The notes: generated from the sequence alone by a model not told the origin. Shown: positions 24,631 to 37,210, numbered from the stretch's first letter. The stretch: DNA of 64,000 bases from Siphonodentalium dalli (GCA_032622095.1 CP136067.1:124781030-124845029); one strand, 5' to 3'. A program made the numbers and translations.

Positions 24631-25044
24631 ATGGAATAATTAGTTCTTGAGTTATTACATGGCAACATATCCTCATGTAAATAGATTCAAATAGGACCTA
24701 AATATTCACATAGGTTCATCATTATCGGACTTATGTTATTACGAAATAAGCCCATATTGGACTTATACCCGTCATATCATTTAAATGTACTCAATCCGAT
24801 CAGACGATCCCCATACCATCAAGATACAACAACAACAACAACAACAAAAACAATAAAAAAAACAATTCTTCAAAATACGCTTTAGTTATCAGAATCGATT
24901 TATTGCAAAAAATAAAAAATCTAACCACCGTCATCTATGGTATCAAGTTTCCCAAAACTTGTATTTACCATAGTAAAATCATGGTTTACCATAACAAAAA
25001 ACAATAGTTAATTTGCAACGGTAGTCTGAAACTATAGTATAATG

Positions 25045-25093
<49 letters not shown>

Positions 25094-25498
25094 CAACAAA
25101 CACAAAGTCCGTATCTAAGAAAAAAATATGACAATGTGTACTGAACGCTGAAGATTGATGAACGATTTTGAGTTTTGGCTTGGAAGCAGTTGCTTACAAA
25201 TGGTATATTTCATTTCTCAGTAATGCTGTTTGGGAACTGAATTTGATGGGTCATGCTAATGTTCACTCAAGCCAGCTGGGATATTTCACATTCCGTATTT
25301 CTAAAATAATCCACCATGAATTATACTCTTATTTTTTTTACATCAATGGGTGTGGTTACTGTGATTACTAATAAAAGTGAACATAATCCTTTATTTTGAC
25401 TCCATCAAATTTTGGGGAAATTGGGTTAGCAAAGTCCTTAAAGTTCAACTTATATATTTTGCAGTTATTTATTTAGGACCAAGGCACATAGTTGGGTA
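24631..25498. other. Intergenic: partial TTAA element and CT microsatellite
   Basis: TTAA at 24781 is followed by TGTACTCAATCCGATCAGAC and sequence similar to the elements at 28606 and 46613 (shared TCAGAATCGATT and AACAACAACAA), up to about 24960; the other end is missing. (CT)n runs from 25050 to 25088. No exon is recognised. Confidence 0.6.
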
Positions 25499-28257
25499 TC
25501 TATATCTATATTTGCGAATGTCTGTCTGTCTGTCTGTCTTTCTGTCTGTGTTGTATAGCAATTCACAGGGGACCATCTAGATGATGCCAAAGGGGTCTAC
25601 TAGGAGTAGCTTTTTACGAGAAAGATAATGGTCGGGGTTAGAATTTTCTAAAGTGACGCCGTTGTTGTCAGGTTCAGAAAAGGGGGAGGGCCAGAAAAAT
25701 AATTTGTCGCCGATTGCCACCAAACTTATATATAATCATCCCCATAATATGAGGAATCTAATGGCGTGGTTTAAATATGGCAAAAGTCGCGCCGTTCGCG
25801 TCAGGGGTGATCGGAAGGGGGGGGGGCAGATTTTTTTTCTGTCGCCGATTGCCACGAAACTTACATATAATCATCCCCATGATATGAAGAATCCAACGGT
25901 GTGGTTTAAATATGTCAAAAGTGGCGTCGTTTGAGACAGGGGTGAACGGAAGGGGAGAGGGGCACCAAAATTGATAAAACTTATTTTAGCGCCGATTTCC
26001 ACCATATTGATATATATTCTTCTTCATGATACAAGGAATCTAATTGTGCGATTTAGCAACGCCAAATTGTTGTTTTTGAATGAGGGAGGGGGTGGGCACT
26101 AAATTTGATAATAAGTCGCCGATTGCCACCACACTTATACAAAATCATCCCCATGGTATGAGGAGTCTAATGGTGTGGCTTTTATCTGTCAAATACGGCC
26201 TCATTCGAGCCAGGGTTGCATTGAAAGGGACAGGGGCACCAAAATTGATGCACAATTTGTTTTAGCGCCAATTTCCACCAAATTGATACACGTTCTTATC
26301 CATGATACGGGGAATCTAATCGTGATTTAAAGACGCCATAGTGGTGCTGTTTGGGTGAGAGATGGAGAGGGGAGGGATTTACACCAAATTTGATAAAAAA
26401 AAATATTTAGTCGCCGATTATCACCAAACTTATAAACAATCATCTCCATGATATCAGGAGTGTAATCGTGTGGTTTAAGGATGTCACAATTGGGGCCATT
26501 CGAGTCAGGGGTGTATAGAGCTGAGAGGGACACAAAAAATTATATCTATATGTTTAGTGCCGATTTCCACCAGATTGATACATATTCTTCTCCGTGATAC
26601 GAGGAATCTTATCGTGTGGTTTAGATACACCAAATTGGTGCCCTATGGGTGAGAGATATTGGGACCTTAAATTTGATACGAATTTGTATACTCGCCAATT
26701 TTCACCAATTTCATATATATGCATATCTAATCTCTAATGAGTCTTAGTGTGTGCAGCTTGAGTCCGAAATAGGGACGGGAGGGTCACCAATATTGATACA
26801 AAATATTTTTAGTACCAATTACCATCAAATTCAGACACGTTCTTCTCAAATGATACAAGAAATAAAATCGTGATGTCTGTCTGTCATTTTGTCTGTCTGT
26901 GTGCGTTCTATATATAACTTCACGCGGTACAATCAAGATGGCACCAAGGCGTTCTAAAAGGGGTAACTTTTTACAAGGAAGATAATGGTGCGGGTTAAAT
27001 TTTTCTAAAATGACGCTGTTAGTGGGAGGGGAAATATGGTGAAATAGTTTTGTCGCTGATTTCCACCAAACGAATACATAATCACCTTCGCAATATGGCG
27101 TTGTTCGAGTCAGCGTTGCATCAACAATTGATTTAATAAACCAAATTCCACCAAATTCATACACGTTTTTCTCTAATGATATACCATGAATTAAATCACA
27201 TTTGGTATCGTTTGCGTCACGGATGGCGAGCGGATATGCACTATCATTGATAATATTGCTATTCGCCGATATCCACATATAAGTTATATACAGTGACCCA
27301 CATAAGTCACTTGAACAATTGTATCTTCTTAACATTCATATTTATATGGGAATGGCAATCAAGGCATTCACACAATGAGCTAGCAAAAAGAGATAACTAG
27401 AAGAAGCATTAAACGTATATTTATCATTCTATTGAAGAGATACATATATTCGTGCAAACTGAGAGACCTCGAACCGTCAGAGGATTGCATATATATAATA
27501 AAAAAATTTAGTCGGTTCCATTCAATACAGTTTCCACAAAAAGTTACAATTTGTCAAGAGATATGGAAGGCCTGTTCAAAAATAGTGGTAACAGTGTGCA
27601 GTCAAATATAGTTTCTTCTGATATACAAGAAAATGCTGTTAGCAGCACAAGACTTTTCAGGATCCTACCAATACTGACATCTGACAAGGGTTTTAGTACA
27701 GACTCGTCGACTAACATAAACAACTCAAAATTTCGCTCTGTGCCTGGCACATGTAGCTGATATATGTGCGCAGCAACATTTCGTTTAAACTAAGAATATT
27801 TAGCCAATATATAGCACCATGAACAGAGGAGCACCTGGAAATTTCTTTGAAACATCTGTATCTTCATGGAGTTATGATAGCCAGGTGTCCTCGAGATCTT
27901 AGTCCAACCCACTAGATTGATTGATACATCTCAATATGTAAAACCCAATTATCATTTTTTATCGAACTAATGTGTTTATGAGGTTCATGTATCATATTAT
28001 AACGTCTAATGTATACGCAGTTGTAAATAAATAAATACTTCATTATTGGTGGAACGGACTAATCGCGATAAACAGAATGACAATTGACAAGGTGCGCCAC
28101 TACTTATATTCCATGACTGTAATAATCATGTTTTGTGATGCTATTTGAATATACAATTTATGAGAAAACGTATAACACTTTAAGCAAGAGCATTCTCTAT
28201 TCCCAACAAATATCCACAGCATACATTAACATGGGCAACGCCGGGTAACCCTGCTAG
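25499..28257 (+). mobile_element. Helitron-like non-autonomous element
   Basis: It starts TCTATATCTATATTTGCG after an A and ends CTAG before a T (28254-28258), as Helitrons do. Just before the end is GGGCAACGCCGGGTAACCC, a familiar Helitron 3' tail in bivalves (recalled). Its GC stem is weakened, CATGG facing CCGGG. A GTCT microsatellite follows the 5' end (25518-25548), then a core of tandem ~145-bp repeats. A second microsatellite plus core start is at 26876-27010, so the element has an internal partial duplication. There is no Rep/helicase ORF, and ORFs in the core are repeat shadows. Bases 27340-28230 hold an 80-codon + ORF at 27551 with no known motif. Confidence 0.6.
25690..26870 (+). 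repeat. Core tandem repeats of ~145 bp in an alternating A/B pattern
   Basis: The phrase TCGCCGATTGCCACCA or GCGCCGATTTCCACCA recurs at about 25706, 25842, 25989, 26116, 26265, 26411, 26557 and 26693. From 25842 the T-start and G-start types alternate, so the larger unit is about 290 bp. Each unit also has a CATCCCCATGATATGAGGAAT-like phrase and a GGTTTAAATATGnCA phrase. Confidence 0.8.
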
Positions 28258-28605
28258 TACATGATAAAAACGCAGTCTCGAAGTGATGCGCTAATATACA
28301 AGTCTGGGCAAAAGAGGTACGAACGAATAGTTACTTGTAGCTCTGTATGCTAATCGAAACTGAAAATGCAAGTACATGTACTGTTCAGTTGTAAGGCATT
28401 GCAGTACTGACCTCCCTCGTGTCCCGAGATGGACACACGTGTAGAAAGACAATTGTGCCCGGCAGTCGTATACGTAACTCATAGGTCCTTAATATCAATT
28501 CGGCTGTTGACTTGGGATTATTGTAGAGACCTTTAGCAAAATCACGATTACGATTACGAATATGGAAATATACTGCCAGTATACGGCCAAAAATTCGACC
28601 TTTAA

Positions 28606-28938
28606 AGGTACCCAATCCGATCAGAGGGTCTCCATATCATCAAGATACCACAACAACAACATTTCTTCAAAATACGCTTCAGTTATCAGAATCGATTAAT
28701 TGCCCAAAAATAATGCTAACCACAGTCAACTATAGAATAAAATTGCCAAAAACCTGTTATTTATCAACGTTTTGTTTAACGAAATTTTGCCAGTTGTCAA
28801 CTATCTGACACAAAAAAGCCACTGGATTTTAGAGTTATCCTAGCTTTGATGGGTGGGTTCCTCGACTCGAATCAAATATTTTTTACCCCCGAAGCCAAGG
28901 AAAGAAAATTTGCGAGCGTTAATTCGGATTGAGTACCT
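28606..28938. mobile_element. TTAA-flanked element with AGGTACYCAATCCGA ends
   Basis: The ends AGGTACCCAATCCGATCAG and CGGATTGAGTACCT are inverted, and TTAA is on both sides (28602 and 28939). TTAA duplication is the hallmark of piggyBac-type transposition. The element interrupts the TA-flanked element exactly where copy 2 is continuous. Related copies start at 24785 and 46613. It is non-autonomous, with no ORF. Confidence 0.8.
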
Positions 28939-29088
28939 TTAAGCACAGGGGTTCTTATGTGAGACGAAATATATATGGTGTATAACACACGGATAATAAC
29001 ATGGAATATCAAAGAGACACATGTTATTTTATCCATCAAATACATGTGTAACTGAATATGATGGGGCATATGCCGTCTCACAAATTAA

Positions 29089-29492
29089 GGGAGAGGTCAT
29101 GTGACCATTATTGAATATGGATTTCCATGCAAATTTGCGGAGTAATAGTTACAGATTTGCGCATATTTCTGAGTGTGACTTGATTTAGTATTGGTAACAA
29201 CAGGTATTTAACTGGCAGGTCCGCTTGGAACTTGTTCCATTATAATATTGGTGTATTTATTTTTTAAATTAATATTGATTTTTCAAACGTAGGTCATGTC
29301 ATGTAATTCGAGAAACAAATTCTCAAAAATATATTTATTGCAAAATATTATAATTTACCTAGCGCACCTGCCAGTTAAATGTTATGACTATTAAATATTA
29401 TGACTGTTTCCTGACAACTGCTTCATAAATAACTTTTGATCCGGAGATTTGCATGGAAATCCGCACTCAAAATTGTTCATTTGACCTCCCCC
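29089..29492. mobile_element. TTAA-flanked element with GGGAGAGGTCA ends
   Basis: The left end GGGAGAGGTCATGTGACC and right end TTTGACCTCCCCC are inverted; similarity goes on inward through GGATTTCCATGCAAAT for about 60 bp. TTAA lies at 29085 and 29493. Inside is another inverted pair, TTTAACTGGCAGGT and ACCTGCCAGTTAAA. It is a second piggyBac-like, non-autonomous insertion in the same host element and is unrelated in sequence to the one at 28606. Confidence 0.8.
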
Positions 29493-29591
29493 TTAATCAT
29501 CGTATGTAAGTTGTGATGGGGTCCACCTTACTGTGACAGTATTTCCTATCCGTAATCGTAATAGTGATTAAATTTGTGCGAAAGGTTTCTA

Positions 29592-30629
29592 ATGGAAAAT
29601 ATCACACAAGTACCAGTGTCCCGGTCCCTGTACTATAATACGTCTGCACTTGCAATATATCATTTAATGGATGGTCACCTTTTAATGTCAAAAGCATTGC
29701 TCTGCTTAATGTATCATGATATAAAGTATAGAAGCCCTTCAATCATATTCTGTATTCATTTTCTCGCACACTTGCATATGTAAGTCTTCTCTTTTAGTAC
29801 ATTACATTTATGAGAAACAAGAGCCAAATATCAAACTAATTGCAGCGCAATGTTTCCTATCGGGAATAAGTCTATTAACGAAAAGCGAAATTGATAAATT
29901 TTGTGAAATAAATTTGTCAAAAATTGGTAAAATACTCAATTTATGCCTATTCAAGGATGTATATAAAAACTCCATTTCACAAGTCCTTCTATTTATATAT
30001 CCAGTTTGTATTGTACACAATCCTGATTACAGAGCAGCAAACGTTTTTCCAGATACGTTTGTATATGGATTTATATTTATTGAGTTGTATGACCTCAAAT
30101 ATGCTATTTCATCACGCCGGTTCTGGGTCACAAGCAAACCTGGCACAAAAGTCCCTGCAATGGAAGACACATTTTGTTTAAGAAATTTTTGTCTCTTCAA
30201 TCATAGATGCATAAATAAATCACTGTTTGAACAATCGAGAGAAGAAACTAAGAAAACAACTAGAAATTCTATATTATTCTTTAGTTTTTAAATACGATTC
30301 ACAGGTTCTGTTTCTTAAAAAAATGTGTGTGCCATTGTATGGGCTTAGCAGAAGAATAGCTGTGATTAACTGTTTCAGTGCTGGAAGCCCATATTCGGAC
30401 CATACGTAAGAGTGCTGGAAGCCCAGATCTGGGCTTTGGCGGCGTCTGAATTTATTGTTTAGTTTAATCATTTAAATAATGTTTGTCAGGTAATATTTTT
30501 GAAATATTGTTACATATATAATTAAATTGGGACATTGTGAAGTTTGTATGGAAGCCGACCGATAAAATTGTCAGAAAGAGTAGTTTTATTGCGAAAAGTT
30601 AAAGGAAAATGACAAATTGTTTTGCCCAA
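29592..30629. other. Unassigned stretch
   Basis: No exon or element is supported. The 125-codon ORF at 29914-30291 shows no domain, and two frames overlap it. A short direct repeat, GTGCTGGAAGCCCA, occurs at about 30377 and 30411. Confidence 0.4.
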
Positions 30630-30850
30630 GGTGTCCGACAACCAGGCTCACAACCATAACCTAATCTGACAACCAGGCTGATAACCTTAACCTAATCTGA
30701 CACCCAGACTCATAACGTTAACCTAAACCGACAACCAGGCTCATAACCATAACCTAATGAGATATCCAGGCTCATAACCATACCCTAATCAGACAACCCG
30801 ACTCCTAACCATAGCCTAATTAGACAACCAGGCTCAAGATCATAATCTAA
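30630..30850. repeat. 31-bp minisatellite, 7 diverged copies
   Basis: The unit TCTGACAACCAGGCTCATAA + CCATAACCTAA (31 bp) repeats seven times. The GACA of successive units is at 30637, 30668 and 30699, and later units are more diverged. Confidence 0.88.
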
Positions 30851-33800
30851 TGCGAAATGAATATATGTGTGGGGCTCAAAATTGAGAAAAAGAGTGCAAA
30901 CGTAGTAAATTACATACTCCAAGCATAAATTTCAATGATTTTCTGTTTATTGAAATATATACGCTTTTCATCATGTGTACGTAATATATTTAGCAGCAAA
31001 CCAGTTAAATACCATATCTAAGGTCATACAACTCAATAAATTGATATCCAACATTCTGTTGTGAACACAGTGGGCTTTCGAATAATGTATTGTGGAGTCT
31101 TCGGTGTCTCAATTTTGGGTAATTCATTTAAGGCATACTTCAGGTATAATGATACTCTCCGCAACAGTGATGTACACTATAAATGTAAGTGATATAAATT
31201 CATCGGGGCATTCATCTAAATTTAAATTCAATAGTTGGACCATCTCAGAGTATGCGATGCGCTGGCTCAGTATGTTGTGTTCATACGATGCGATACAATA
31301 CGAATTATTTGCACAAACACAAATACAGGCATTATGCTGATAAAACAATACAATTAATAATAAAACAGTAACTAAAAAATAATTACTCGTGGACATGACA
31401 TGGCTAGGTATTTTTTTATGTGATGGCATGCCTAATCACCCCCGTGTACGTGGTATCGCCAAACCCGAGGGTATCGCCAAACCCGAGAAAATGGGAAAGT
31501 CATTTTCACGTATATGATATGGGGATATGTTTGTTTCTCATCGTAAAACAGACAACGAACAACGTATGTGTATGTCCACATGAAGCAGGAGTATTTATCC
31601 ACCCGCTGTCAATCAGTATATAGTTGAACATGTCAATGAAGCATAGGATTGAACAAAATTAAAAAAATCAGTGTCGTCCTCAATATCCGCGCGATATGGG
31701 GTGACCACTGTCAGAACAGAAAGATGTTAACACCGCAGACGAAGATGTCACCAAACGCCGATCTTCTGTGCAGTAAATATGCGTAGTATTTAAGGAGTTC
31801 TGATGAGTTTTCGAGTGTTTTTATGATTTGTTTTTGACACATTTGTATAGAGTTCTACTCTATCGACATAAAGTAGCATAAATTGAAGTTTGTGTCTAGT
31901 TTTTGTGCTTTTGTAATTTTGACATATATTGGTGTATTCTTATTCATAATTTAGCTAATATGTTTGTCTTTAGATGCGATTATCTCTGATTATTTCTGCA
32001 ATCGTCGGTTCATGTCGACGCTGACATTCAAAATCCTTTAACTTTGGTCTGCAACAAAGTACCACATTAAGCGTTCGACCTATGTAAAACACTTATCACT
32101 ATCACACCCTATAGCATGCAACACATAACTCAAATAAAATATTTTTCTTCTTATGACTGGTTTTGATATGACGGGTCACATATAGCATTGAAATCTATAT
32201 TTCACATCTTCATTAAATGACCAACATATATAGATAGGCATAGTGTTATGCTCGTTCTAATTGGTAATCCATAGACACATACGCTGAAAAATGTTATTCG
32301 ACATATAATGCAAACTCAAATTGTTTTCTCACCACGTACAAACGTTTATGTTGTCGCCTTTTTCTCATTTTATAACAAAGTATTGTCAATTTTGTAAGGG
32401 AGAGGGGCTACCTAAGTTGAAATGACTTGTGCCTCGATCCCTTTTGTATATTTTTATATGAATAAAATATGTTTAAAGTATAGTAATGTGTCGCTTTGGT
32501 GAACGCGCGGTCATTGAAGCCTTCTATCCAGTTGGTTTTACCAACATTGCACTGTTCTGATTGCTAGCGATTGGCAACAATGCATGTGTGATGGCTTAAC
32601 ACGCTCTGAAGTTGTCGCAGTTCAGCACGGGCTGAATGCAAGTTAGTATTAACCAGGATTAAAATCCACCGGCGTTTTATCCCTTTGTCCTGACACGGCT
32701 CTTATCTGGCTCTTATCAAACTGTTTTGACCACATGAGTGCGATTTTAACGCCTACGGCCATTCTTTTAAATACCCGTGGGCATTCTTTAAGAATACGCT
32801 AGGGATTATTTGATGCTATACTCCCATCGCGAGTCGAGAACATAAAAATAAAACAATACATAAAACGACTGTTGTAACAGGGATTCGGGCGTTGATATTG
32901 GAGTGGGGGTAATTAGTAATTAGCGGGGAATTTGTTGGGTTTCAGACAACTCTCCTACATTCGGTCAAAACTTTCGACGGGAATTTTCCAATTAAAGTGT
33001 CAGTTTGAAAATTTCCAACACTTGGAATTCTTGAGGCCAGTCAAATTAAATGTTTTAAATGTTCTCCCACCTCAATGATCATTGGCCAGTCAAAACCTGC
33101 TAATCAATTACAAATTACAATTAAAACAAAGAGACAAACAAATCGCGGCCTGAATTTGTCTGTAGTTTGACCTATACATGTATATATATTTTTTCAGTGA
33201 GGTTCGGATTTAAAAAATGTTCAATACAAAAGAAAATCGAGGCCTGATTTGCATGGAGTTAGACTTTTATAGATGCTAGGATTTTGCAGTGTTCAAGCTC
33301 ATATTTCAAACTGTTTCATGATTCCCCCCCACAATAGGTACAGTTAGGTAATTCCAAGCCACGGGGTGGGAAGCAAATGAAATTACGCGACATTGCGAGT
33401 TCGGTCTGGATAAAAGGGATGCAGCTGGAAACTCTACGGAGCCCTCTAGCCACATCAATTATGACTAATCAACTATATATTGAACAATATATAGGCACTA
33501 TTCACGCGCGTGTATGCTATATAGCTGTTTAAAAAAAAACAAAAAAAACATAGGTTATACATTTGTGCACTGACCATTTGTTAACTTTTGGTGGTGATAC
33601 TTAAAGGTATAATTATGCAAGGCCAACGTTTGGGGGAAGGAGAGTTAGGAATCATGCATACATGGTGGGACTGATGATGATTTACCAACCACGGGGGATG
33701 GCGCATGTCATGTTAGAATTGGCCATTAACTGGAAATGTTAGGATACCATACAGTTTGATACATCTAACCTGAAGGGATGGGTGTGCGAAATTAAATTAT

Positions 33801-34118
33801 CATACTACTCTGAGCCGCATCTAGCCATGTCCATGTGTATAAACTACAAGTCAAAGGATGATACTTAGAATTCAAGCTAGTAGGTGTCTTTCAGATACTA
33901 ATTGGAAATTCAAGAAACCCCATACGATTTAGACACTTATATTCTTACGTATTCTACACCAGACAACAATGAGGAAGAATCATGCAGTAAACCAATTTAT
34001 GCAAGCTTCTTGTGTACTTCCTTGTGTACTTTCTTGTGTACTTTCGACTTCTGAATGAGGCAGTTTTACCAGGTTTCGTGTTGTCCGATGCCAAAATATT
34101 CGAATCACATTTCATTAA
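30851..34118. other. Unassigned stretch, one LINE 3' tail inside
   Basis: No exon is supported. GTATCGCCAAACCCGAG is duplicated in tandem at about 31451-31488. The LINE tail at 32385-32485 is listed separately. Runs of CTTGTGTACTTTC occur three times at 34010-34045. Confidence 0.4.
32385..32485 (+). mobile_element. 3' tail of a LINE A-type element
   Basis: Phrases GGGAGAGGGGCTACCTAAGT, ACTTGTGCCTCGATCCC and AATAAAATATGTTTAAA match the 3' UTR of LINE A (59215-59303) in order and spacing. No reverse transcriptase reading frame was found upstream, so it is a severely 5'-truncated copy or a remnant. Confidence 0.65.
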
Positions 34119-34382
34119 CCCTTTCAGTGCCAGGGGCCGATCTCATCGGCCCTAATTTACGGTCTGTAAAATCGGCCCTAAAAATATATATATATATTTT
34201 TTTTTTAGATTTAAAAAAATTTATTAAAATTGTAAAAAATAATAACAAATGATGACAAATTGTTAGGCCAATGCATTCTCTTATATATGCGAGGCGACCT
34301 ATGGTCGACTCGCATATATAAGAGAATGCATTGGCACAGGGTATATGGGTTGATACAAAAATCGGACCTGGCACTCAAAGGG
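34119..34382. mobile_element. TTAA-flanked MITE with a central hairpin
   Basis: The ends CCCTTTCAGTGCCAGGGGCCGA and TCGGACCTGGCACTCAAAGGG are inverted, with TTAA at 34115 and 34383. CCCTTT-type ends with TTAA are typical of piggyBac-like elements. In the centre a 27-bp perfect stem (GCCAATGCATTCTCTTATAT and on) surrounds a GACCTATGGTC loop, at 34266-34336. A related stem without the loop is at 45511-45545. No ORF. Confidence 0.82.
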
Positions 34383-34386
34383 TTAA

Positions 34387-36286
34387 GAGCGGTTTTACTT
34401 CGTTGCCAACCAACGATGAAAATTGACGAACATCTTCTAAAATAAGCTATTTATGCTCATCCTGATCACATTATTTTGGATGTTTCGTGTGGTGCTGTAT
34501 TTGCGATGTATAAATGTGTTTAACGACCATCGTTTATTGCCATTATTGCTCATGTTTTATTTACCTGATAAATGTCTTATGGAATGTTAACTTATTTGAT
34601 GTCGAATTGGATGGGGTATTTTTTAATCAACAAAGAAAAGAAAATCAACAGATAAAATTGGATAGAAATATATAGCTCACACTAACCGAATCCACAGCGC
34701 AACGGCAAACATTTGGAGTAAACCCTCAACTGGCGAGTCCGGATTCGAAATAAATAATAATGGAAACGTGTTACTTTTCGCCGTGGACAACAATAACTGT
34801 GCGTGCTGAACTGTGGGCGTAATCAAGACAGAGCTGTATGCCAGACCAATTGGACAATTGGCTCCAATGAGAGTTCGATGGGTGGGTTTTAAGTTAGATA
34901 ATATTCTCAGCGTCGGGTAATCGGTCAAGAATCAACTCGGTGCAAGCGCTTCGTCGATTCTTTTACCGAGTTCTCCATGAACCCCGTCACCATTCATATC
35001 AATAACCTATATACCGAGGAAAACAACAAACAAATCAGTATGGGATACTGGTGATGCGGCCTTTAATGTTTCGGTGTGCACTGTAACTTAGATCTTCACA
35101 ATATCCACTTCCTTGCTACATCTCTTTCAACTGAACACAACCACCTGTATGATGCATGCACATACAAGATGTTCGTGCCATGAAAGCACAGAACGACCAC
35201 TTAACGGCTCAACCGGGCAAAACATTATGCCCATGCAATACTCGATTTATACCGGCCAACAGTGACATATATCTCAACACAGAACGCCAGACGGCACAAA
35301 ACGCCAGACGGCACAGAACGCCATAACGGCACAGAACGCCAATCACAAGCTTTCATAAGCACATTTTTATGTCCAGAATATCGCCGCCATTTCACACCGA
35401 ATACTAAGCACATACATGTATCTGAGCAGAAAGTATGCATGCTGCTACCTTCTTCAAATAGTTGCTGAACGCATACCATTATACAGGCCGAAATATATAT
35501 TTATAGGAATTACTTACGCACATGACGGCATTCCTCGAAACATATTCATCGATTATCTGCAAACGAATACCTTTATTTAACCATGCACTGAATTTTCATA
35601 TGTACACACCGAATCAGCAGGTGTGTACATATGATCCTGCAAACATGGTGGATCCTGCAAACACTACCATCCAGGGTGGAACAACCGATTCTGTTGCACT
35701 GGAACCGAAGAACTTCCAATCCAATGAAGGCTCTCTTAATCTTAATCCTCCATCATCGGTGATCATTTCAAAGTAGGGCAAGAATCGCCAGAAACACGCA
35801 GACCTCTCCCCTGTTTACAATCATCAGACAATGTGTACACGTGCAGCATGAAGTCTGAAAATAAACGAATCATATTAGTGAATTCATTCTGAACTCAACC
35901 GCCATATATATAGATATATAACATTCTTCACAAATTCAAATATATCTTACTATAATTGTTTTAATAAATATGGCTTCCGAACACCGTGGCCGATCTGCCC
36001 CAAGGGACCGAATGACGTAACAAATTCCTATTTATACCCCGAAACGTCGGGACTTACCGTAGTACTCCGTACACACTTTACAGTTACCACCCTTGGTGTG
36101 CTCACATTCCATACCATGGGAAAATCATTTTCCGCCTAATTCAGTTCCGTCAAACGTCGGAAAAGATACATGTATCTGCTTCGAATATTATCCATTACAG
36201 AAATACCGTATTGTCCGCCATGCATGCTTATGGTCGGGCTCCCCCATTCAGAATCCACACTCGCAAGAGTAGAGAGACATGCTACT
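34387..36286. other. Unassigned stretch with one perfect hairpin
   Basis: No gene is supported. CATATGTACACACC at 35597-35610 recurs inverted at 35620-35633 with a 9-base loop. Four ~17-bp repeats of CAGAACGCCAGACGGCA type lie at 35278-35343. The short ORF at 35522-35776 overlaps the hairpin and shows no domain. Confidence 0.45.
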
Positions 36287-36325
36287 GGTTACACTGGTGT
36301 AAATATTGTTCGGAGTGACATCTAG

Positions 36326-37210
36326 TAGAGTGAGTGGTTCGGGGGGGGGCTAGCCCGGGATTGTCGAAAGGGCCGAGAGGCACCTTTCCTTAATCCCTCA
36401 TATTAATGCCTTTATTTTATGATGTTGAATTTATCTTTTCTTCTTCCTTTTCTTCTTTGCATTCGGTTTTTCGGTTGATGATTGAGGAGATGATGGAGGT
36501 GAAGGATGTCTCTGCTGATACTGCCGAATGATACGCTGCACTTCCGCCTCTTGCTCTTGTATGATGCGTTGAACTTTTACTTCTTGTTCTTTATTGTATC
36601 TTTTGGATTCAGCGATGGCGTTATCTGCAGACCGGAGCGTGCCTTCAACAGACCGAGTGGTGTCTGTGCTGTTGTTGTTGCTGGCGGTGGAGCTGGGGAC
36701 ACCGGGATGTGCTGGTACTCCGGTGTCCATGGTGGCAAGCTGTCCAGTTCCACCTCGAAGCAGGCGGCAGGAACAGCAGGGGTGGTTTCTTCTATTTGGC
36801 TCGTCTGGCGGCGTCCCTTCTTTTCCTCGGAGGCGTCTTTTTCTTGGGCGGCCCCTTCTTCTTCCCACTCAGATGACAGGAGGCAGTCTTGGAGTTGGTG
36901 TCCCGGGCTTGCGATCTCTGGATGCCAGCATCTTCAGTCCGGAACTCCAGGCAAAGGGTCAGGTATCCCCTGCTAGACTGGAGACTCCAGTTAGCAATGT
37001 CCAATACCCGACTCCTTTGCACTGCGGCCAACACGGCGTCTGGGATTAAATCCATAAGCCTAATCCAAAACCGTCTCACTGGCGTTAAGTACGGGGGCAG
37101 CTGCACCTGGAGGCGCGGCCACACGACTCACCCGTGCTCAACGCTCTGACCAAAGAGGAACTAATAAGGTCGAAGCAATCACGACCGTTTCGCTCCACTC
37201 CCTGCCAGAG
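36326..37210 (-). mobile_element. Lysine-rich-ORF mobile element, broken copy
   Basis: The element is flanked by an 11-bp direct repeat GTGACATCTAG (36315-36325 and 37211-37221), a clean target duplication inside the host element. Read on the - strand it begins CTCTGGCAGGGAGTGGAGCG and ends in a GC-rich tail (CCTCTCGGCCCTTTCGAC, then a run of C). It has no terminal inverted repeats and no poly(A) end. The related open copy is at 39046-40168. The class is unknown; a variable-length target duplication and a fixed 5' end would fit a retroposed element. Confidence 0.7.
36431..37055 (-). pseudogene. Broken copy of the lysine-rich ORF
   Basis: The start (MDLIPDAV) and the next ~60 codons match the intact ORF at 39200 almost residue for residue, through IANWSLQSSRGYLTLC and ARDTNSKTASC. 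After the basic region (KKKTPPRKRRDAARRAK) a TAG stop stands where the other copy has TGG. A segment of roughly 75 codons is then missing, and a frameshift follows near the Ser/Thr/Asn-rich stretch. The last part (QEQEAEVQRIIRQYQQRH and the KKKRKKKR end) is open again in another frame. Confidence 0.75.

Larger units (their letters stand above)
28526..29589. mobile_element. TA-flanked inverted-repeat element (copy 1), twice invaded
   Basis: The left end GAGACCTTTAGCAAAATCAC and right end GTGCGAAAGGTTTC are inverted and followed inward by ATTACGATTACG. TA lies on both sides (28524 and 29590), as with Tc1/mariner-type targets. Comparison with copy 2 (42499-45502) shows two later insertions in this copy, 28606-28938 and 29089-29492. 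Without them about 320 bp remain. No transposase is encoded. Confidence 0.8.

Noticed and set aside
27551-27760. 69-codon Ser/Asn-rich + strand ORF, with a - strand ORF over it, and a 27-codon ORF near 27819
   Set aside because: They lie in the Helitron-like element and show no motif; an exon cannot be excluded but is not supported.
29914-30291. 125-codon ORF as a gene
   Set aside because: Overlapping frames are equally open, there is no domain, and no start or splice context stands out.
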